The position numbers and the translations under genes are program-made. A stretch of DNA of 64,000 nt from NCBI RefSeq assembly GCF_030272615.1, contig NC_081412.1, positions 671,426,852 through 671,490,851 on the forward strand, given 5' to 3'. This DNA is from Cryptomeria japonica (taxonomy: Eukaryota > Streptophyta > Pinopsida > Cupressales > Cupressaceae). This document shows positions 1 to 12,095 of the stretch, piece after piece (the first letter of the stretch is position 1; each line of letters opens with the position of its first letter). The notes under the pieces are model-generated. The model was not told the origin of the DNA, did no database searches, and saw only the letters and a program-made list of their open reading frames with translations.

Positions 1-114
1 CTACTATCGGGGATGGCTCTGTTAAAATGATTTTTTAGAGCTGGAGATCCTATGGTTTCTCCCACTACCAATCTTATTTTATCATAACCTTCGGATATTG
101 GTACCACTACTGAC

Positions 115-480
115 TTGAGTCTCCCCCCCAAGGTCCTTCATGAGTTGGATGAATCATGCACTATCCTCATCATTCCTGCTAACACCTTTGTTGATAATGA
201 GATCCCTTCTAACATGTTCCCCTCTTTCAGTACAACACATGATACTTTCACTGAGACAATAAATGCTACCCCCCACTTAGATCACGATTGGGTTGTAAAC
301 AATGATCCTCAATCTAGATTATCTCCTAATGAGGATGAAGATAGTCTAGACTACAACGCAAAGGCTAAAAAAAAGGGAAGGCCTCTTGGGGCTAAGAATA
401 AAAAGAAGTCGACAGCCATAGCTGGTGGCCCTGACAGAACCCCAAACCCTTTTAGCTCTAAGACTGCTAGTAGCTCTTAA
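115..480 (+). pseudogene. LINE-A ORF1 C-terminal part
   Basis: An open stretch of 121 codons ending at 480, just before the ORF2 start at 498. It is Ser/Thr/Pro-rich and ends in a lysine-rich block (residues about 84-97, KAKKKGRPLGAKNKKK), as the RNA-binding ORF1 protein of plant LINEs often does. The N-terminal DUF4283-like and zinc-knuckle parts expected upstream are outside the window or eroded. The call rests on position in front of ORF2 and on basic composition, not on a strong motif. The upstream ATG is probably internal to the original protein. Confidence 0.5.
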
Positions 481-497
481 TCTGGATTTTGTTACCC

Positions 498-3030
498 ATG
501 AAATACATATCATGGAATGTAAGAGGGGTGGAATCACCTGACAGGAAGTTTATCATTAGGAGATTTCTTGATATGCACAAGGATGTTGATTTCCTACTAG
601 TGCAAGAACTTAAGGCTACTGGTTTCACTCTTGATACCACCCTTGACTTTATTTGGAAGGATGCTATCAAAATCTATTCTAGCCACCCTAAAGGCAGGGG
701 TGATGTGAGGCTCCTTATTCATCCTAGATGGGCTAACGTAATTACCTGCAGGGGAGTTTCCCCCTACAACAGAGATGTCTAGATATGGATTAACCTGAAA
801 GGATTTCATTTTGGACTCTGTGCTACATATGCTGCCAATGATTATAGGGATAGAAGTCTGCTATGGGAATGGCTTAAATCCCTTCTGTAAATTCCCTGGA
901 TCCTTGTAGGGGACTTTAATATGATTGAAAATGATTCTTATAAGACTAGTTGATTACCTTTTGAATGACACCAATCTAAAAGAGTACAATGGAATAGGCT
1001 GAAACTTGCCAAGTCTTTGTTTGATCCGATGGAGGGTGGTAGAGGTCCCTCCCACACTCTCTGGCACACCTGGTGCAATTACCAAAAGGGTGCGAGTAGG
1101 ATCTATTCTAGATTGGATCTCTTTTATGCCAATAAGGACTGTTTTTCTTTTCTCCCTAATGACCAAGGTAAATTCATCACTGTTTGGCCTACGACACTCT
1201 CAGACCACCACCCCATCATTGCTCATATTAATATCAGGAATGTTGTGACCTCTCGTGATACCAAAACCAGCAAGCTTATACTCAACACCTCCCTACTTTT
1301 GACTAGGATGTCTTGAATGCCTTTAATCTTATTAGGATTATTAACTTGCAAAATAAGCTCCTCCCCTCACATGTTGATAGATGGATCTACAATGATAACT
1401 CTTGGCAGAAATTAGTGTAGACTATTGGCCAAAAAATGCCAAAGAGTTCTGATTTACAAAAAAATCACTTTCCAATCGATTGCATACCCTTGAGGAAGAC
1501 ATCCAAAATAATCCTAGCTGCACTCACCTTGCTACCCAAGTTGCACAAGCTAGTGAAGCCCTTAGGAATCACCAACAAGTTAGGATCCGCGGGGCTATGA
1601 TTAGAGCCTGCACTCATTGGCTCCAATTTGGGGAGAAAGGCTCGAAGTTATTTTTCAACCTCCTGAAGCATAAGAAGTCTAAGGAAAAGATTGATAGGCT
1701 GGTAATTGATAATAAAGAAATCATAGACTTTCCTAGTATCAAAGATGCTTTTGAATTGTTCTATAAAAACCTCTTCACCTCTGAGGATAATGATAGTGCT
1801 AAAGACAATAGAGAAAAATGCAGATCCCTTATCCCAACTAGGATATCTAATGAAGACTCCCTCCTCCTCAATCAAATGATTACTACTCAAGTGATCACTA
1901 CTGCTATCAATTCTTTAAAACCCGATAAAGCCCCGGGGCCGGATGGTCTCCCTGCTCAATTCTATAACGCCAATGTGGATTGCATTACTAAAGACCTTCA
2001 CAATGTCTATACTGAAGCATTTGACAATGGTTCCCTTGGTGTTGACATTAATAAAGGGATCATCAAACTTATTCCAAGGATGGGGTAAGGCCTTGATTAA
2101 AAATTGGAGACCCATTACTCTCCTTAATGGCTCCTATAAGATTCTTGCCAAAACTATGGCCCTTCGCCTTGTTAATATCTTACCTAAGTTTATCTACTCT
2201 ACATAGACTGGATTCATAAAGGGTAGATATATCCTCGAGAACCTCATCACAAGCTAGGAAACCATCGATTGGGCTAAGGTCTCTAACCAAGAATCTGCTA
2301 TGTTTTTACTTGATTTTGAAAAATCCTATGACCATGTTGAATGGGAATTTATTATTATGATGTTGCAGGCTTTTGGATTCCCGGATAATTTTTGTAGATA
2401 TGTTAAAGTCCTTCTTCAAGATGCCTCCGCTCAACTTGAGATCAACGACTCCCTCTCTAATAGTATTAAACTTAGTAGATCAATCAAACAAGGTTGTCCA
2501 TTTGCCCCTGCCCTGTTTGTCATTGCCTCAGATGATCTAGTCTACCTCCTTAGGGATGACTCTCTCTCCCCTAGTGTTAGAGGGGTTAGACTCTTGGATG
2601 ACTCCAGTCTTCTTGACATCCAGTTTGTAGATGACACTGCCCTATTTCTTGAACTCTCACCCCAGAATATCAATTCCCTTGTTCAAAAGCTTAAAAGCTT
2701 TGGCTCTATGTCTAGTGCTAGAATTTCACATGCTAAATCTACTCTCTGGGGTTGGAAAGATGAACCCCCCGACTGGCTTACTTCCTATGAGTTTCAGTGG
2801 GGAGGCCCCAATAAGATTGTTCGATACCTCGATATCCCCTTTTCTGTTTCACCCTCTCTCAAAGAGATGTGGCAGTGGGTCTAGTGTAAAATTGATAAGA
2901 AATTGCATAAATGGAATAATAGATTCCTCTCTTTGGCAGGCAGAGTTCAAGTCTATCAGAAAATTCTCTCATCTTATAGTGTGTATTATTCTTCAACTTG
3001 GATGTTTAATGATTATCAAATAATTGACAT
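498..3030 (+). pseudogene. LINE-A ORF2: endonuclease-reverse transcriptase, disrupted
   Basis: ORF2 of L1-type elements nicks target DNA and copies the element RNA onto it. The endonuclease starts at 498 (ISWNVRG) and its end is marked by the SDHHPI motif near 1200. RT follows with PDKAPGPDG (about 1922), WRPITLLNGSYK (about 2105), LLDFEKSYDHVEW (about 2305), IKQGCPFAP (about 2490) and FVDDTALF (about 2625), where the usual F/YADD box has Val. A post-RT block (LAGRVQVYQKI) lies near 2935. Stops occur at 781 and near 2204, 2256 and 2882, and the frame changes near 1316-1480 and near 2085. It cannot make a full protein. Confidence 0.85.
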
Positions 3031-3130
3031 CCAGAAGACTAATACCTATGGTCTGATGGTAGAGGTGGTAGAATTGTTTTCTCAGCTAATGATTAAGGAT
3101 GAATGTACTGAAAAAATGGTCAACGCTTAA

Positions 3131-3890
3131 ATTGGTGTGGTTTATTGGTTCCCATATTACTTTAAGGATTGATTTTATACTAAAGAGATGGAAGGTTACC
3201 AAACGTCCCTAGATCCAGATTCTGTCAAACCAGCAGTAAGGAGACAGAGTGTATTTGATTGTAATGGACACACAAAAGTTAACCCAACAAAATTAGGGAA
3301 CTATTTTTTTGTTGGATTATGCATTGTAAATATGTTAACATTTTACATTGATTATTACAATTTACATTAATAAAATTTAAAAGATAAAAAAGAACTGTTC
3401 GATTTAAAAATAAAATATAATTTTCAAATATTAAGTAATAACAAATGTTAAATCGTGATGCAATACATATCTTTCTATGTATTAATTAAATTAATATAAA
3501 CCTTTATTGTATATTCAATTAGAAAAATAAATTTGAGATATGTGTGCAAAGGGAAGTATAAAACTTCATTGATAATGACTTAAACCCGTTTGTTCATTTG
3601 CAATGGTTGAAGACATTTGCAATATGAATGTGAATTGTCTGGATGATGTGGTCAAAAGTAGGACATCATAAGGAGATGCCTACATGCTTAGAAAGAACAT
3701 ATCTTTTGCAATAAGTTTTATGATCTATGTTGATCAGAATAAAACTTGAAAATATTATTATATATTTTCTTAGTTTTTCTATATGTTAGTAAATGGCATT
3801 TTTGAAGGCCTTTAGGGCATTTTTAGCCCTTGAAAGCAGTGAAAGAAATCTCGTCTACAACTCTTGGAGACCTTTCCAACAAGCTAAACG
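3131..3890. other. AT-rich sequence without recognised gene
   Basis: Nothing coding was recognised. A 60-codon open frame at 3188 shows no family features. This is a spacer between LINE-A and the inverted repeat. Confidence 0.5.
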
Positions 3891-3908
3891 GCTCATAATT
3901 TCGAGTCT

Positions 3909-4351
3909 CGTGCAGAAAGTTATGCCTAGTTAAAGTTAGGACAAATTTTATATAGTTTTTTGAAAAATTACATAGTTTTAGATTTTATTAAGTAATAAAC
4001 AAATGTGACTGTTGGACTTCGATTCTCAAGAGGTTTTTGTGACCCTTGGAATCTCATGAACTTCTATATGTTGGATTTTTGAATGGAATAGATTATTTTT
4101 TTGTTCAGAACCTGCGGTGTTGTGGATGAACAAGATAATACAGAATTGGAGCAAGCTGAAAGAATAATCTATTCCATTCGAAAATCCAACATATAGAAAT
4201 TCATGAGATTCCAAGGGTCACAAAAACCCCTTGAGAATCGAAGTCCAATAGTCACATTTGTTTATTACATAATAAAATCTAAAACTATGTAATTTTTCAA
4301 AAAACTCTAAAAAATTTGTCCTAACTTTAACTAGACATAGCTTTCTGCACG
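3909..4351. repeat. Long inverted repeat (foldback), arms 3909-4097 and 4164-4351, 66-base loop
   Basis: The right arm read in reverse complement matches the left arm over about 190 bases with about 8 mismatches and no gaps seen. The landmarks CGTGCAGAAAG, TAGTTAAAGTTAGGACAAAT and ATTCTCAAG occur in both arms in opposite orientation. A transcript across it would fold into a very long hairpin. It could be a foldback or MITE-like transposon, an inverted duplication, or a small-RNA precursor locus. No transposon terminal motif or target duplication was identified. The 62-codon minus-strand frame over it (4026-4214) is a by-product of the repeat. Confidence 0.9.
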
Positions 4352-4364
4352 GGAATCAAAACGA

Positions 4365-4834
4365 AAACAAGGGGGCCAATGCTGGAACACTTACAATATT
4401 TGTTGGAGGTGAAGAAAACAACAAGCTCATTTCTCCCAACTCCAAATCCACCCTTCCATTCTTAGACAGGAACTACGCTGCCCTGCAGCACTTGTTGTAA
4501 TTGTTAATTCAAGAATTTAAATTTGAATCTTTGGAGACATATTGGGAATGACTTTTATAGCCGAGTCTCCATGCTCATGTATGATATAGCCGAGCATATT
4601 GAAGAGGTTGGGATGTTAATTTGTCTTGCAGTGGTAGTAACTGATACATAGTAATAAGAATGCATCAAGTGATAAGCCAAGTAACGTAGCTGGGATCATA
4701 ACCGTTTCTTGATCATTCAATCGAACGATTTGGTTTTTGATTCGGTCTTTAGAGGCAGTCGATTCTGAAGCTAGAACATCATTAGTTTTATCATTATTAT
4801 CATCATGGGCTGAGAAGAAAAAATCAAATATCAA
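4365..4834. other. Coding-like fragments of unknown origin
   Basis: Just right of the inverted repeat the composition becomes less AT-rich and open frames appear. On + there is about 45 codons from 4360 (containing GANAGTLTIFVGGEENNKL) and another about 38 codons from about 4540 (containing SRVSMLMYDIAEHIEE). On - there is a 72-codon frame at 4616-4834 (containing RIKNQIVRLNDQETVMIP). I recognise none of these. They may be remains of a captured or decayed gene, with splice sites lost. No function is proposed. Confidence 0.25.
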
Positions 4835-4849
4835 TCTATCACGATTTTA

Positions 4850-7370
4850 AAGGCATTTCATCTGTAGTTAGCTAGGAAAGTTGTACATCGTTTGATAATA
4901 TAATATGAACAGTTTATCTAGGGGTAATCTAAGAGTTGCCATAAACCATCAGCATGCTATCAAACTTGAAATATGGTTACACTAATTTTTTTACCATTAA
5001 CAAACTATCATTGATGTCGAGGATGACATATATGTAGCCAATCATACTTAATGTGGGTCCATATGGGGTCAAATTGCGTAATGAAATAATAAAGTAATCT
5101 CCGTTTGGCATAAATAATTTTTTTCTATTGATATTAAGACGTTGATAGACTTAGAATCTAAGAACTCAATGTGTCATAGTTGGCCAATAAGGCTTGAATG
5201 CCAATGTTACATAATGATCTAACCAATTATAGAATTGCAACAAAACATGGAGATTTAATGAATGTGTAAGAATATAAAGATAAGAGAGAAAAACATACAT
5301 ACATTAATATGATGTGTCAATTATATGGAAAGACATGTGCATGTATGAATGTATGTGCATGGAATGCACATACATGTACACATGCAATGTGGCAAGAAGT
5401 AACACTTGCTTACATAAATATGGATGTGAAAGGTTAATATGAATCATGATGAGGATTTTAACTCTTGAGAAGTCCTTTGCATGAATTATGAATACATTGA
5501 AATTGAAATTGAAATTAATATTTTACTAAATAACATCCACTTGAGTCTAAAGTAGCTTTCTATGAGTAGTTGATATAATGCAATTTGCAAGTCAAAGTGG
5601 TTAAGTCCACCTAGTCAATTCAACCAGAACAAGAGTAAAGATGAACAATTAAAGTAGGGTGGTGAAATATGACAATACGTTATACATTCTTGCAATTATA
5701 TTAAACGTTTGGCCAAGGTGGCACAATGTTTCCCACATACACCATCAGCTCACACTTCCTTGTTTAGGAGGTACCTATAGTGTGTGACCAACTAGAGTTG
5801 TGTAGGTTCTAAACACCAGACTCAAATGGAAATGAGACATAGTCTTGTGTTTGCATCCCAATGAAAGATGGGGCCACTTCAACAAGGAAGGTGTGCCAAA
5901 GACTGTTAGGTTTGTGGTTGAACGTAAATTACCCTAATGGTGTTGTACCTTCCGCAAAATAAGATAAGACATGTATGAGATTCTAGATTAGAAAGTAAAA
6001 CAACAATAAACTCCAATCTTCTCATTTACTTATTGCATTTTAATTTATGTTTGAAGAAAAATATAATTTACTTTTTAATTATGTAATGTCACTCAAATAA
6101 TATTTGATTTCAATTTAATTCTTGATTCATAATAGTTAGAAAAGCTTAAAAAACAATATTTATATAAAGTTGGAATTTTATTTTTAGCAATAGAAAAGTA
6201 ATTTGTTCTTATGGTTTTATTTATTCCTAAATAGCATATTACATATATGTTATCAGAGTTATCGGGTTAAACATTGGACCTAGGAGATCCCCATCACTAC
6301 ATCTAGAATTGCAAATTGAAACCAAAACATGTGCCATTTTACATAATGTGGATTTCCCCAATCCAACACAAAAAGATCCATGATCAAAACTCATCTTTCA
6401 ATGCATGATCAGAACCAAATATAATTACTTTAACTGGTCACCCCTATTTGGCACTGAAACATTAGTGTAAGCTATTGTACAACTTCAAAGAGAAAGGCGC
6501 AAAAGGCTATCTTCGGTGATGAAAATAAATGAATCTTCCACCAAAATTAAACCAAGACAAAAACCTAAATCTTCTTTGAAACCTCCTTTGAAAAATGAAT
6601 TGTAATGAAAGGTCAAAAAGACCACTATGTCACTACCCTAGGATATTGACTTATCCCTTCTAATTTGGATGGGAAAGAAGAGCCCATCACTAGTGATGAC
6701 TGTAGCTCTTAGATAGAGTTATTTTAATTGTAATAAAAATTTGATTAGTGTGTAAACATTTTGTTATGAGCAATAAAATTTAAGTTTTTATTGTGTACAT
6801 AACTGTATGGTTATTTACTTTTTAGTTGTAATGTAATGCATGAAGAATATAAAATAGAATATTCTTAAACATTCTTAGGGAAGAGAACAATAAACATTGC
6901 CAATTATAGAAATGATATTGGGGGATATGAACCCATAAACATCCTCATGGTTAAGTTTGATCAAATTTTGACTAGGATGAACCAAAGTTAGGCTAACTCA
7001 TGGATATCTAATAATGGCTTCTGAGTCAATGTGGAACTAAAGAGGAAGAATGAGAATCCCAACAAAGGGAGAACTTCAATAGGTATGAACATACCAAGTA
7101 TAGTGAGCATTAAGGAGAATACTCGAAAGCTCAAATTGAAGTAGAAATGTGGAAATAGTTGGGTCATGAGTTAACACATGATATGAAGAAGGCTACTCCT
7201 CCTCAATTTGATCGATCAATGTTGGGAGATGTCATCAAAGCCTAGTTGACATAAATAGAGAAGAATTTTGAGAATAGAAACTATTTATAAAGTACTAAAG
7301 TAGTTTGGGGAGATTTGGAATTATTCGAAGAGCCAACCACATTGCAGGATAATAAAAGGAGTGAGCTATG
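4850..7370. other. AT-rich intergenic sequence
   Basis: No open frame of note. Around 5290-5390 there is a cluster of short ACATACAT/TGTATGTG-type words. The interval 6880-7370 may be the eroded 5' part of the gypsy element that follows, since its frame is continuously interrupted but its composition matches. Confidence 0.4.
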
Positions 7371-7377
7371 TCTAAAA

Positions 7378-7890
7378 CTAACCTTCATGACATGGAAACT
7401 ATTCATGAAAATATTTAGACAAATATAGCCATCCCAAATTTTCTTTGACTAGAAACTAACAAACTTTCAAGAACTCAAGAAAGGGGAGTTTATAGTTAAT
7501 GAATTGTAGGAGTTCAGATAATTGTTAAAATATGTGCCTCAGTATCAAGAAGATGAATGATTTCAGATCTGAAAATTCATCACGGGTCTTAACAATTGTA
7601 TCAATGGAGTAGTAGATGACCTAGAACCTACTATTATGGATTAGGTTATCAGAAGGCACTAACACAGGAACAATAAATTAAAAAGGATGATTTCATTAGA
7701 GATAGGAGTTGAAAGAAGCCTAGATGGACTCATCCATTTCAACCTTTCAAAAGGAAGTGTGAAAAAAATGAATCTAGAAAGAAGGGTGAAAAAGGATACA
7801 CGAGAAATAAACAAGATAAGAAAAGATATAATAATTCTAAAAAGGAAGCGAATTCCTCTTTCAAGCGCACCAAAAGGAGAGGACCACTAG
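7378..7890 (+). pseudogene. Ty3/gypsy gag remnant
   Basis: One frame read through its stops gives, in order, TWKLFMKIF, FQELKKGEFIVNE, LLKYVPQY, KFITGLNN and DLEPTIMD (about 7385-7650). This is the order of the retrotransposon gag (capsid) domain of Ty3/gypsy elements: W..F, a spacing of about 20, L.KGE..V.E, KYVP.Y...E, F..GL...I, and PT..D. A Lys/Arg-rich stretch follows at 7740-7870, as expected before a zinc knuckle, but no CCHC is left. At least seven in-frame stops are present, so it is long dead. Confidence 0.65.
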
Positions 7891-8149
7891 GTGGATGCTT
7901 TAGCAATGGTGGATATTATTATGGAAACTAATGTATAGCCAAGAACCAATGTGGGCAAAAATAAATAAATCTACTACCATCACAACAAACAATTTTTGAG
8001 CAGAGGATCCATGTCACTTTAGATAACAAATAGGAAACATTTTAGATCACACAAATTGAAACAATATGTATGTTAGAGAGGACCAAGTCAGTATTCTTAT
8101 AGAGACTATCACCAAAGAATTTTTTATAGAACTCAAGTTATTAAGTAGG

Positions 8150-8970
8150 TGATGCAGGAGAATCCCTAGTTCTTGGCAATCTGGCATCAACCAAAAAATA
8201 CATTTACATTTTAGTTTGTTTTCTATTCAGTTTGGCCTTGCAATTTCAGCATTCTATTTTGTGTTTTGTCAAATTTTCTCACTGGATCTTGTGGAGCTAG
8301 ACTTTTCTTCGTGCACGTGTTCATCTACCTTATCCTAGGTCCATGGGTTATTTGGATCTTTTTTTGACAAGTTATTGATTTCAAAATATGGGACAATTTT
8401 GTGACTTGTGCACTAGAGCCGCTTGGACGTATTTACTAATGGAGAATCTTGCGGATCATTTTCGTAGCTTGCAGAGCCTGATTTTGTATCCTCAAATGTT
8501 CCTTGGTTTGTGGTCAACCTTTCTCTAGGTCTACACATCATTCTATGTCGTTTCTAGAGGAATTATTTTGGCAGAGGCTAGATTAGTCGTTCTACATGTT
8601 ACGCCATCTTCATTGGCAATTATTTTCATCTTGGGCCGATGTGGATAATCCTATAGGAGAATATCATATAAATCAATGTGACTAAGCATATGGTAGATAG
8701 ATTGGAGGACATACGGAAATAATCAAAATTTTAGGAGATTAGGAGTTGTCTCGAATTCTGGCTTGAGGCTAGTTATTGTGTTTTGAGCATGTTTGTAATC
8801 AGGCCTATGTGTCGAATGTGAAATCCTACATGTTGCTGACCAATATGTATTTCAACTCCATGATATAAAATAATTTTGATTCTGCATTGCCTTTATCACA
8901 TTGTTTTTCTTCTGTTGTGTTTACTCTTGTTGCATGGTTCAAATTGTTCTCTTTGAGGACTCTCTCGACC
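8150..8970 (+). repeat. LTR-like or unassigned insertion between gypsy gag and protease remnants
   Basis: This T-rich stretch has no coding signal and lies between two parts of one gypsy polyprotein. Its style (CTTGAGGCTAGTTATTGTG, a pyrimidine-rich end near 8930) suggests an LTR or solo LTR inserted in the gypsy element. Clear TG/CA ends and a convincing target duplication were not found, although GTAGG occurs close to both possible edges. Only the absence of coding sequence is certain. Confidence 0.3.
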
Positions 8971-9083
8971 ATGACTTCTTTAGTAGGCTACTAAAAAGAG
9001 CTAGTTGAATGGTCAAATCTTAGACTAGAGAATATGCCAATAAGTCAAGAGCTTAGGTAGAGAAATATTTATTTCAAGCCAAG

Positions 9084-9307
9084 GTTGAATTTTTGGGATT
9101 AGCAACTAAGGTCAATTTGTATGTAGCACCCTTAGGTTCCCATGATCTGATATTGTGAAGGAATTGGTTATGGAGTTATAGGGCTAAGGTAGACTATTTT
9201 TATAAAATAGTATAATGTTTGGATGGCCTTCAAAATGAGGTGTATATCTAAGGATATCAATTAGAGGTCAAGGTACCACAAATTTATGCTATGCAGTAAA
9301 AGTGGAG
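9084..9307 (+). pseudogene. Ty3/gypsy protease C-terminal remnant
   Basis: Reading through stops gives VEFLGLATKVNLYVAPLGSH, then DLIL(stop)RNWL, then KVDYFYKI, and finally a QLEVKVPQIYAMQ tail. The pattern L.V.PLGSYD.I.G..WL..H.A..D corresponds to the end of the retropepsin domain and the stretch leading to reverse transcriptase in plant Ty3/gypsy elements. It is in line with the gag remnant upstream on the same strand. Four stops fall in about 75 codons. No reverse transcriptase follows; the AT-rich repeat and pyrimidine tract begin instead. Confidence 0.65.
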
Positions 9308-9429
9308 TAATAGAAATAAATGTCAAGATTGAATGAATGGGTGATAAGACATGTAAAGAGGACATGATTACGAATTTAGATTATGATCCATGTGAACAAG
9401 TTTGGTGGTTAGGATTAGATAGAAGAGGA

Positions 9430-9600
9430 TAATGAATCAATTATATTTATTTAATTAATAGTTGAAAAAGGTGGGATTAGTGTGATTAAATAAATAATAA
9501 TTATTATTTAACTCCAGGAAAGAAAAGGCTAATGACATAGTTAAATAAATAGAAATATGTATTTAATTAAGTTAGAACATATTTAGATGTTTACAATTCC
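9430..9600. repeat. AATTAAATAAATA-type AT repeat block (copy of the type at 52.2-52.5 kb)
   Basis: Several copies of TATTTAATTAATAG / ATTAAATAAATA words with the spacing and flanks (GGTGGGATTAGTGTGATTAAA) seen again at 52255-52505. It is probably part of an LTR family shared by the two places. Confidence 0.45.
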
Positions 9601-9966
9601 TTTATTGAGTTTTGAATGAAAAGCATCCTAGTTCATATGCAAATTGAGAAATGAGAATGAATGTCAAAACATGTCAAATGGATCAACAAAAAAATAGTCC
9701 ATTAAAGCCAAAAAAGTAGGGAAATTTAATAATTATTAAATTTGCTCACATTTCATGAAACACAAAATGCACTCACAGTTTGTCCATGAAATGTGCTCAC
9801 ATTTTATGAAAGATAAAACATGAGTGTATTTCATGTTCCACATAACACAAGAACATTTTGTGCAACATGAAGTGTGATGTTCTATAAAATATAAAACATC
9901 TCTCTCCACTCTTTTTCTCACATCTCTCTACCTAAATTTACCTCTCTCTACCACTACCTCCCTCTA

Positions 9967-9968
<2 letters not shown>

Positions 9969-10040
<72 letters not shown>
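9969..10040 (+). repeat. (CT)36 microsatellite
   Basis: Uninterrupted CT dinucleotides, the longest pure run in the tract. Confidence 0.95.
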
Positions 10041-10045
<5 letters not shown>

Positions 10046-10750
10046 TCGTAATCTTACTGACCCCCCTCTCTCCCTTCATTTATATACCTCCTTAACTCTC
10101 TAACCCACACTCCTTTCCTCCTTCCTTCTCTCTCTACTATTTTTCTCACCTCTCTAACTCTCTACCTCTCAATTTCTCATGCTCTCTCTAAATTTCTATC
10201 TCTCTCCTACCTTTCCCTTATTGCTTCCTTCTCTATCTACCTTTTTTCTCACTTCTCTCTCTACTACTCCCTCCATACCTCCACTCTCTACTCTTATTCT
10301 CACCTCTACTATCTCTCTCCCTCTCCCCCTCTCTCCCTCTCCAACTCTCTCTCTCTCTCCTTATCTATTTGTCTACACTTTTTTCTCATATATTTTTCTC
10401 CCTCTCTAACTCTCCCTCCCTCTGTCCTAACTTCCCCACTCTATTCTCACATATCTCTATACATAATTCTCTCTCTCCCTCTTTATTATCAATCCTCTCT
10501 ATACCTACCCATCTCTCCCTTACTAGTCCAACTTTCTCTACCTCTCTATCTCTCTCAATGTATCTCTCTACCTCTCTATCAATCTTCCCCCAACTCTCTA
10601 TCCTACCTTTTCTGGTCTTTTTTTCACATCTCTCCCTTTCTCTATTCCTCTCTACCTTTCTCACTTCCTACCTCTCACTCACTACCTACACCCCATCTAC
10701 CTCTCTCTCCCCATCCCTCCCTCAACCTCACTATCCCCCTCCTTTCCTTC

Positions 10751-10808
<58 letters not shown>

Positions 10809-11555
10809 TCTCTCTCTCTCTACACACACATCTACCTCCCTTTCTACTAAATTCTTTCTCAATATTTATCTCCATGCCACTCACTTTGAATCTCCCCAAC
10901 TCTCTCTCTCCTCCTCACTCTACTCTCTCTCTCTCACTATTTGTCTCCCTCTTTAAATATCTCTCTTGTACCCACTCTACTCTTGTTCTCATCTCTCACT
11001 ATCTCTCTCCCTCTATAATTCTCACTGACTCTCTCTTTGTCTCTCTATTTCTCCCCCTTCCTACCTCTCACTTCCTTTGTCCCTTCTTTACTATCTACTC
11101 TTTTCTCATCTCTCTCTATATCACTCCATCTCTACTATTTTTTTTAATTTTCTTTGTATCTCTACCTCTAACCAACTCCCTACCTCCCTCCATCCTTCTC
11201 TACATTTTTTCTCATCCTTTCTCTATCTCTCTCTTTCCTTATTTAACTCCCTCTCACTCTCTCTCGCTCTCTCTAACTCTCTCTCACCCTCTCTAACTCT
11301 CCCTCACTCTCTCTCAATTTGTATCCCACTCTTATTACTCACTCCTAGCATCTTTCCCTTTCTTCTCTATTTCTCACCTATCTCTCTATCTCTGCCCTAC
11401 CTTCTCTCTTTACCCTTTCTTTCTCACATCTCTATCTATCTCTAATTCCCTTATTTCTCTCTCTTTCTCTCCTTCCCTCCTTGATCTCTCTCCTTTGTGT
11501 TATCTCTCATTCTCCATGTGCCCTCTCTCTCTCTCTACTTCTTGCCTTCCATCCT

Positions 11556-11558
<3 letters not shown>

Positions 11559-11628
<70 letters not shown>
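11559..11628 (+). repeat. (CT)n microsatellite, about 35 units
   Basis: Uninterrupted CT dinucleotides inside the pyrimidine tract. Confidence 0.9.
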
Positions 11629-11631
<3 letters not shown>

Positions 11632-12095
11632 CCTCTTTATCTTTCTCTAAATTTCTCTATTTATCTCCCTCCCTACCTATCACTTTCTCCCTCCTACCCT
11701 CACTAATATGTTTCTCACCTTGCTCTATTTATCTCTCCTTCACCTTTCTCTCCCTATCTCCTTTCCTCTCTACACTTTTTCTCACCTCTCTCTATTTCTC
11801 TATCTAAATCTCTCGCAATATCTGAATGTTTATCTTCCTCTCCCTCTCCCTTCCTCTAATCCCTAAATCTCCATATTTTCACCTATTGACCCCTCCAACT
11901 CTCACACACTCCCTGCATCCTTTCCATTATACTATATTTATCACCTATGTCTCTATCTATCTCTCTTTTTGTACATTTCCTTCTCTACCTCCTTCTCTCT
12001 CTACCCTTTTACTCACCCATCTATCTCTCTACTATTGGCTCTCTCCCTCTTCACTATTGACCTTGCCTTTAAATTTCTCTCTCTATGAATATATA

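Larger units (their letters stand above)
1..3130 (+). mobile_element. LINE-A: decayed non-LTR retrotransposon (L1-like, plant type)
   Basis: Order is as in plant L1-type LINEs: a basic ORF1 tail, then ORF2 with an endonuclease (starting MKYISWNVRG) and a reverse transcriptase (PDKAPGPDG, WRPITLLN, FVDDTALF blocks). The element is cut by the left window edge, so its 5' end is not seen. The coding frame moves from one frame in the endonuclease to a second in the early RT and a third from about 2085 on, with several stops besides. The 3' end is judged only by loss of LINE-like coding near 3130. No poly-A tail or target-site duplication was found. Confidence 0.85.
9890..12095 (+). repeat. 2.2 kb pyrimidine-rich low-complexity tract
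   Basis: The + strand is almost entirely C and T, built from CTCT, CCCT and CTAC words. Pure (CT)n runs lie at 9969-10040 (about 36 units), about 10762-10804 and about 11559-11628. The long Leu/Ser/Pro open frames on + and Arg/Glu frames on - here are artefacts of composition. Such polypurine-polypyrimidine DNA can adopt triplex (H-DNA) forms and usually assembles poorly. Edges are gradual. Confidence 0.9.

Noticed and set aside
4026-4214. Minus-strand 62-codon protein
   Set aside because: It spans the hairpin loop and part of both arms; open by chance.
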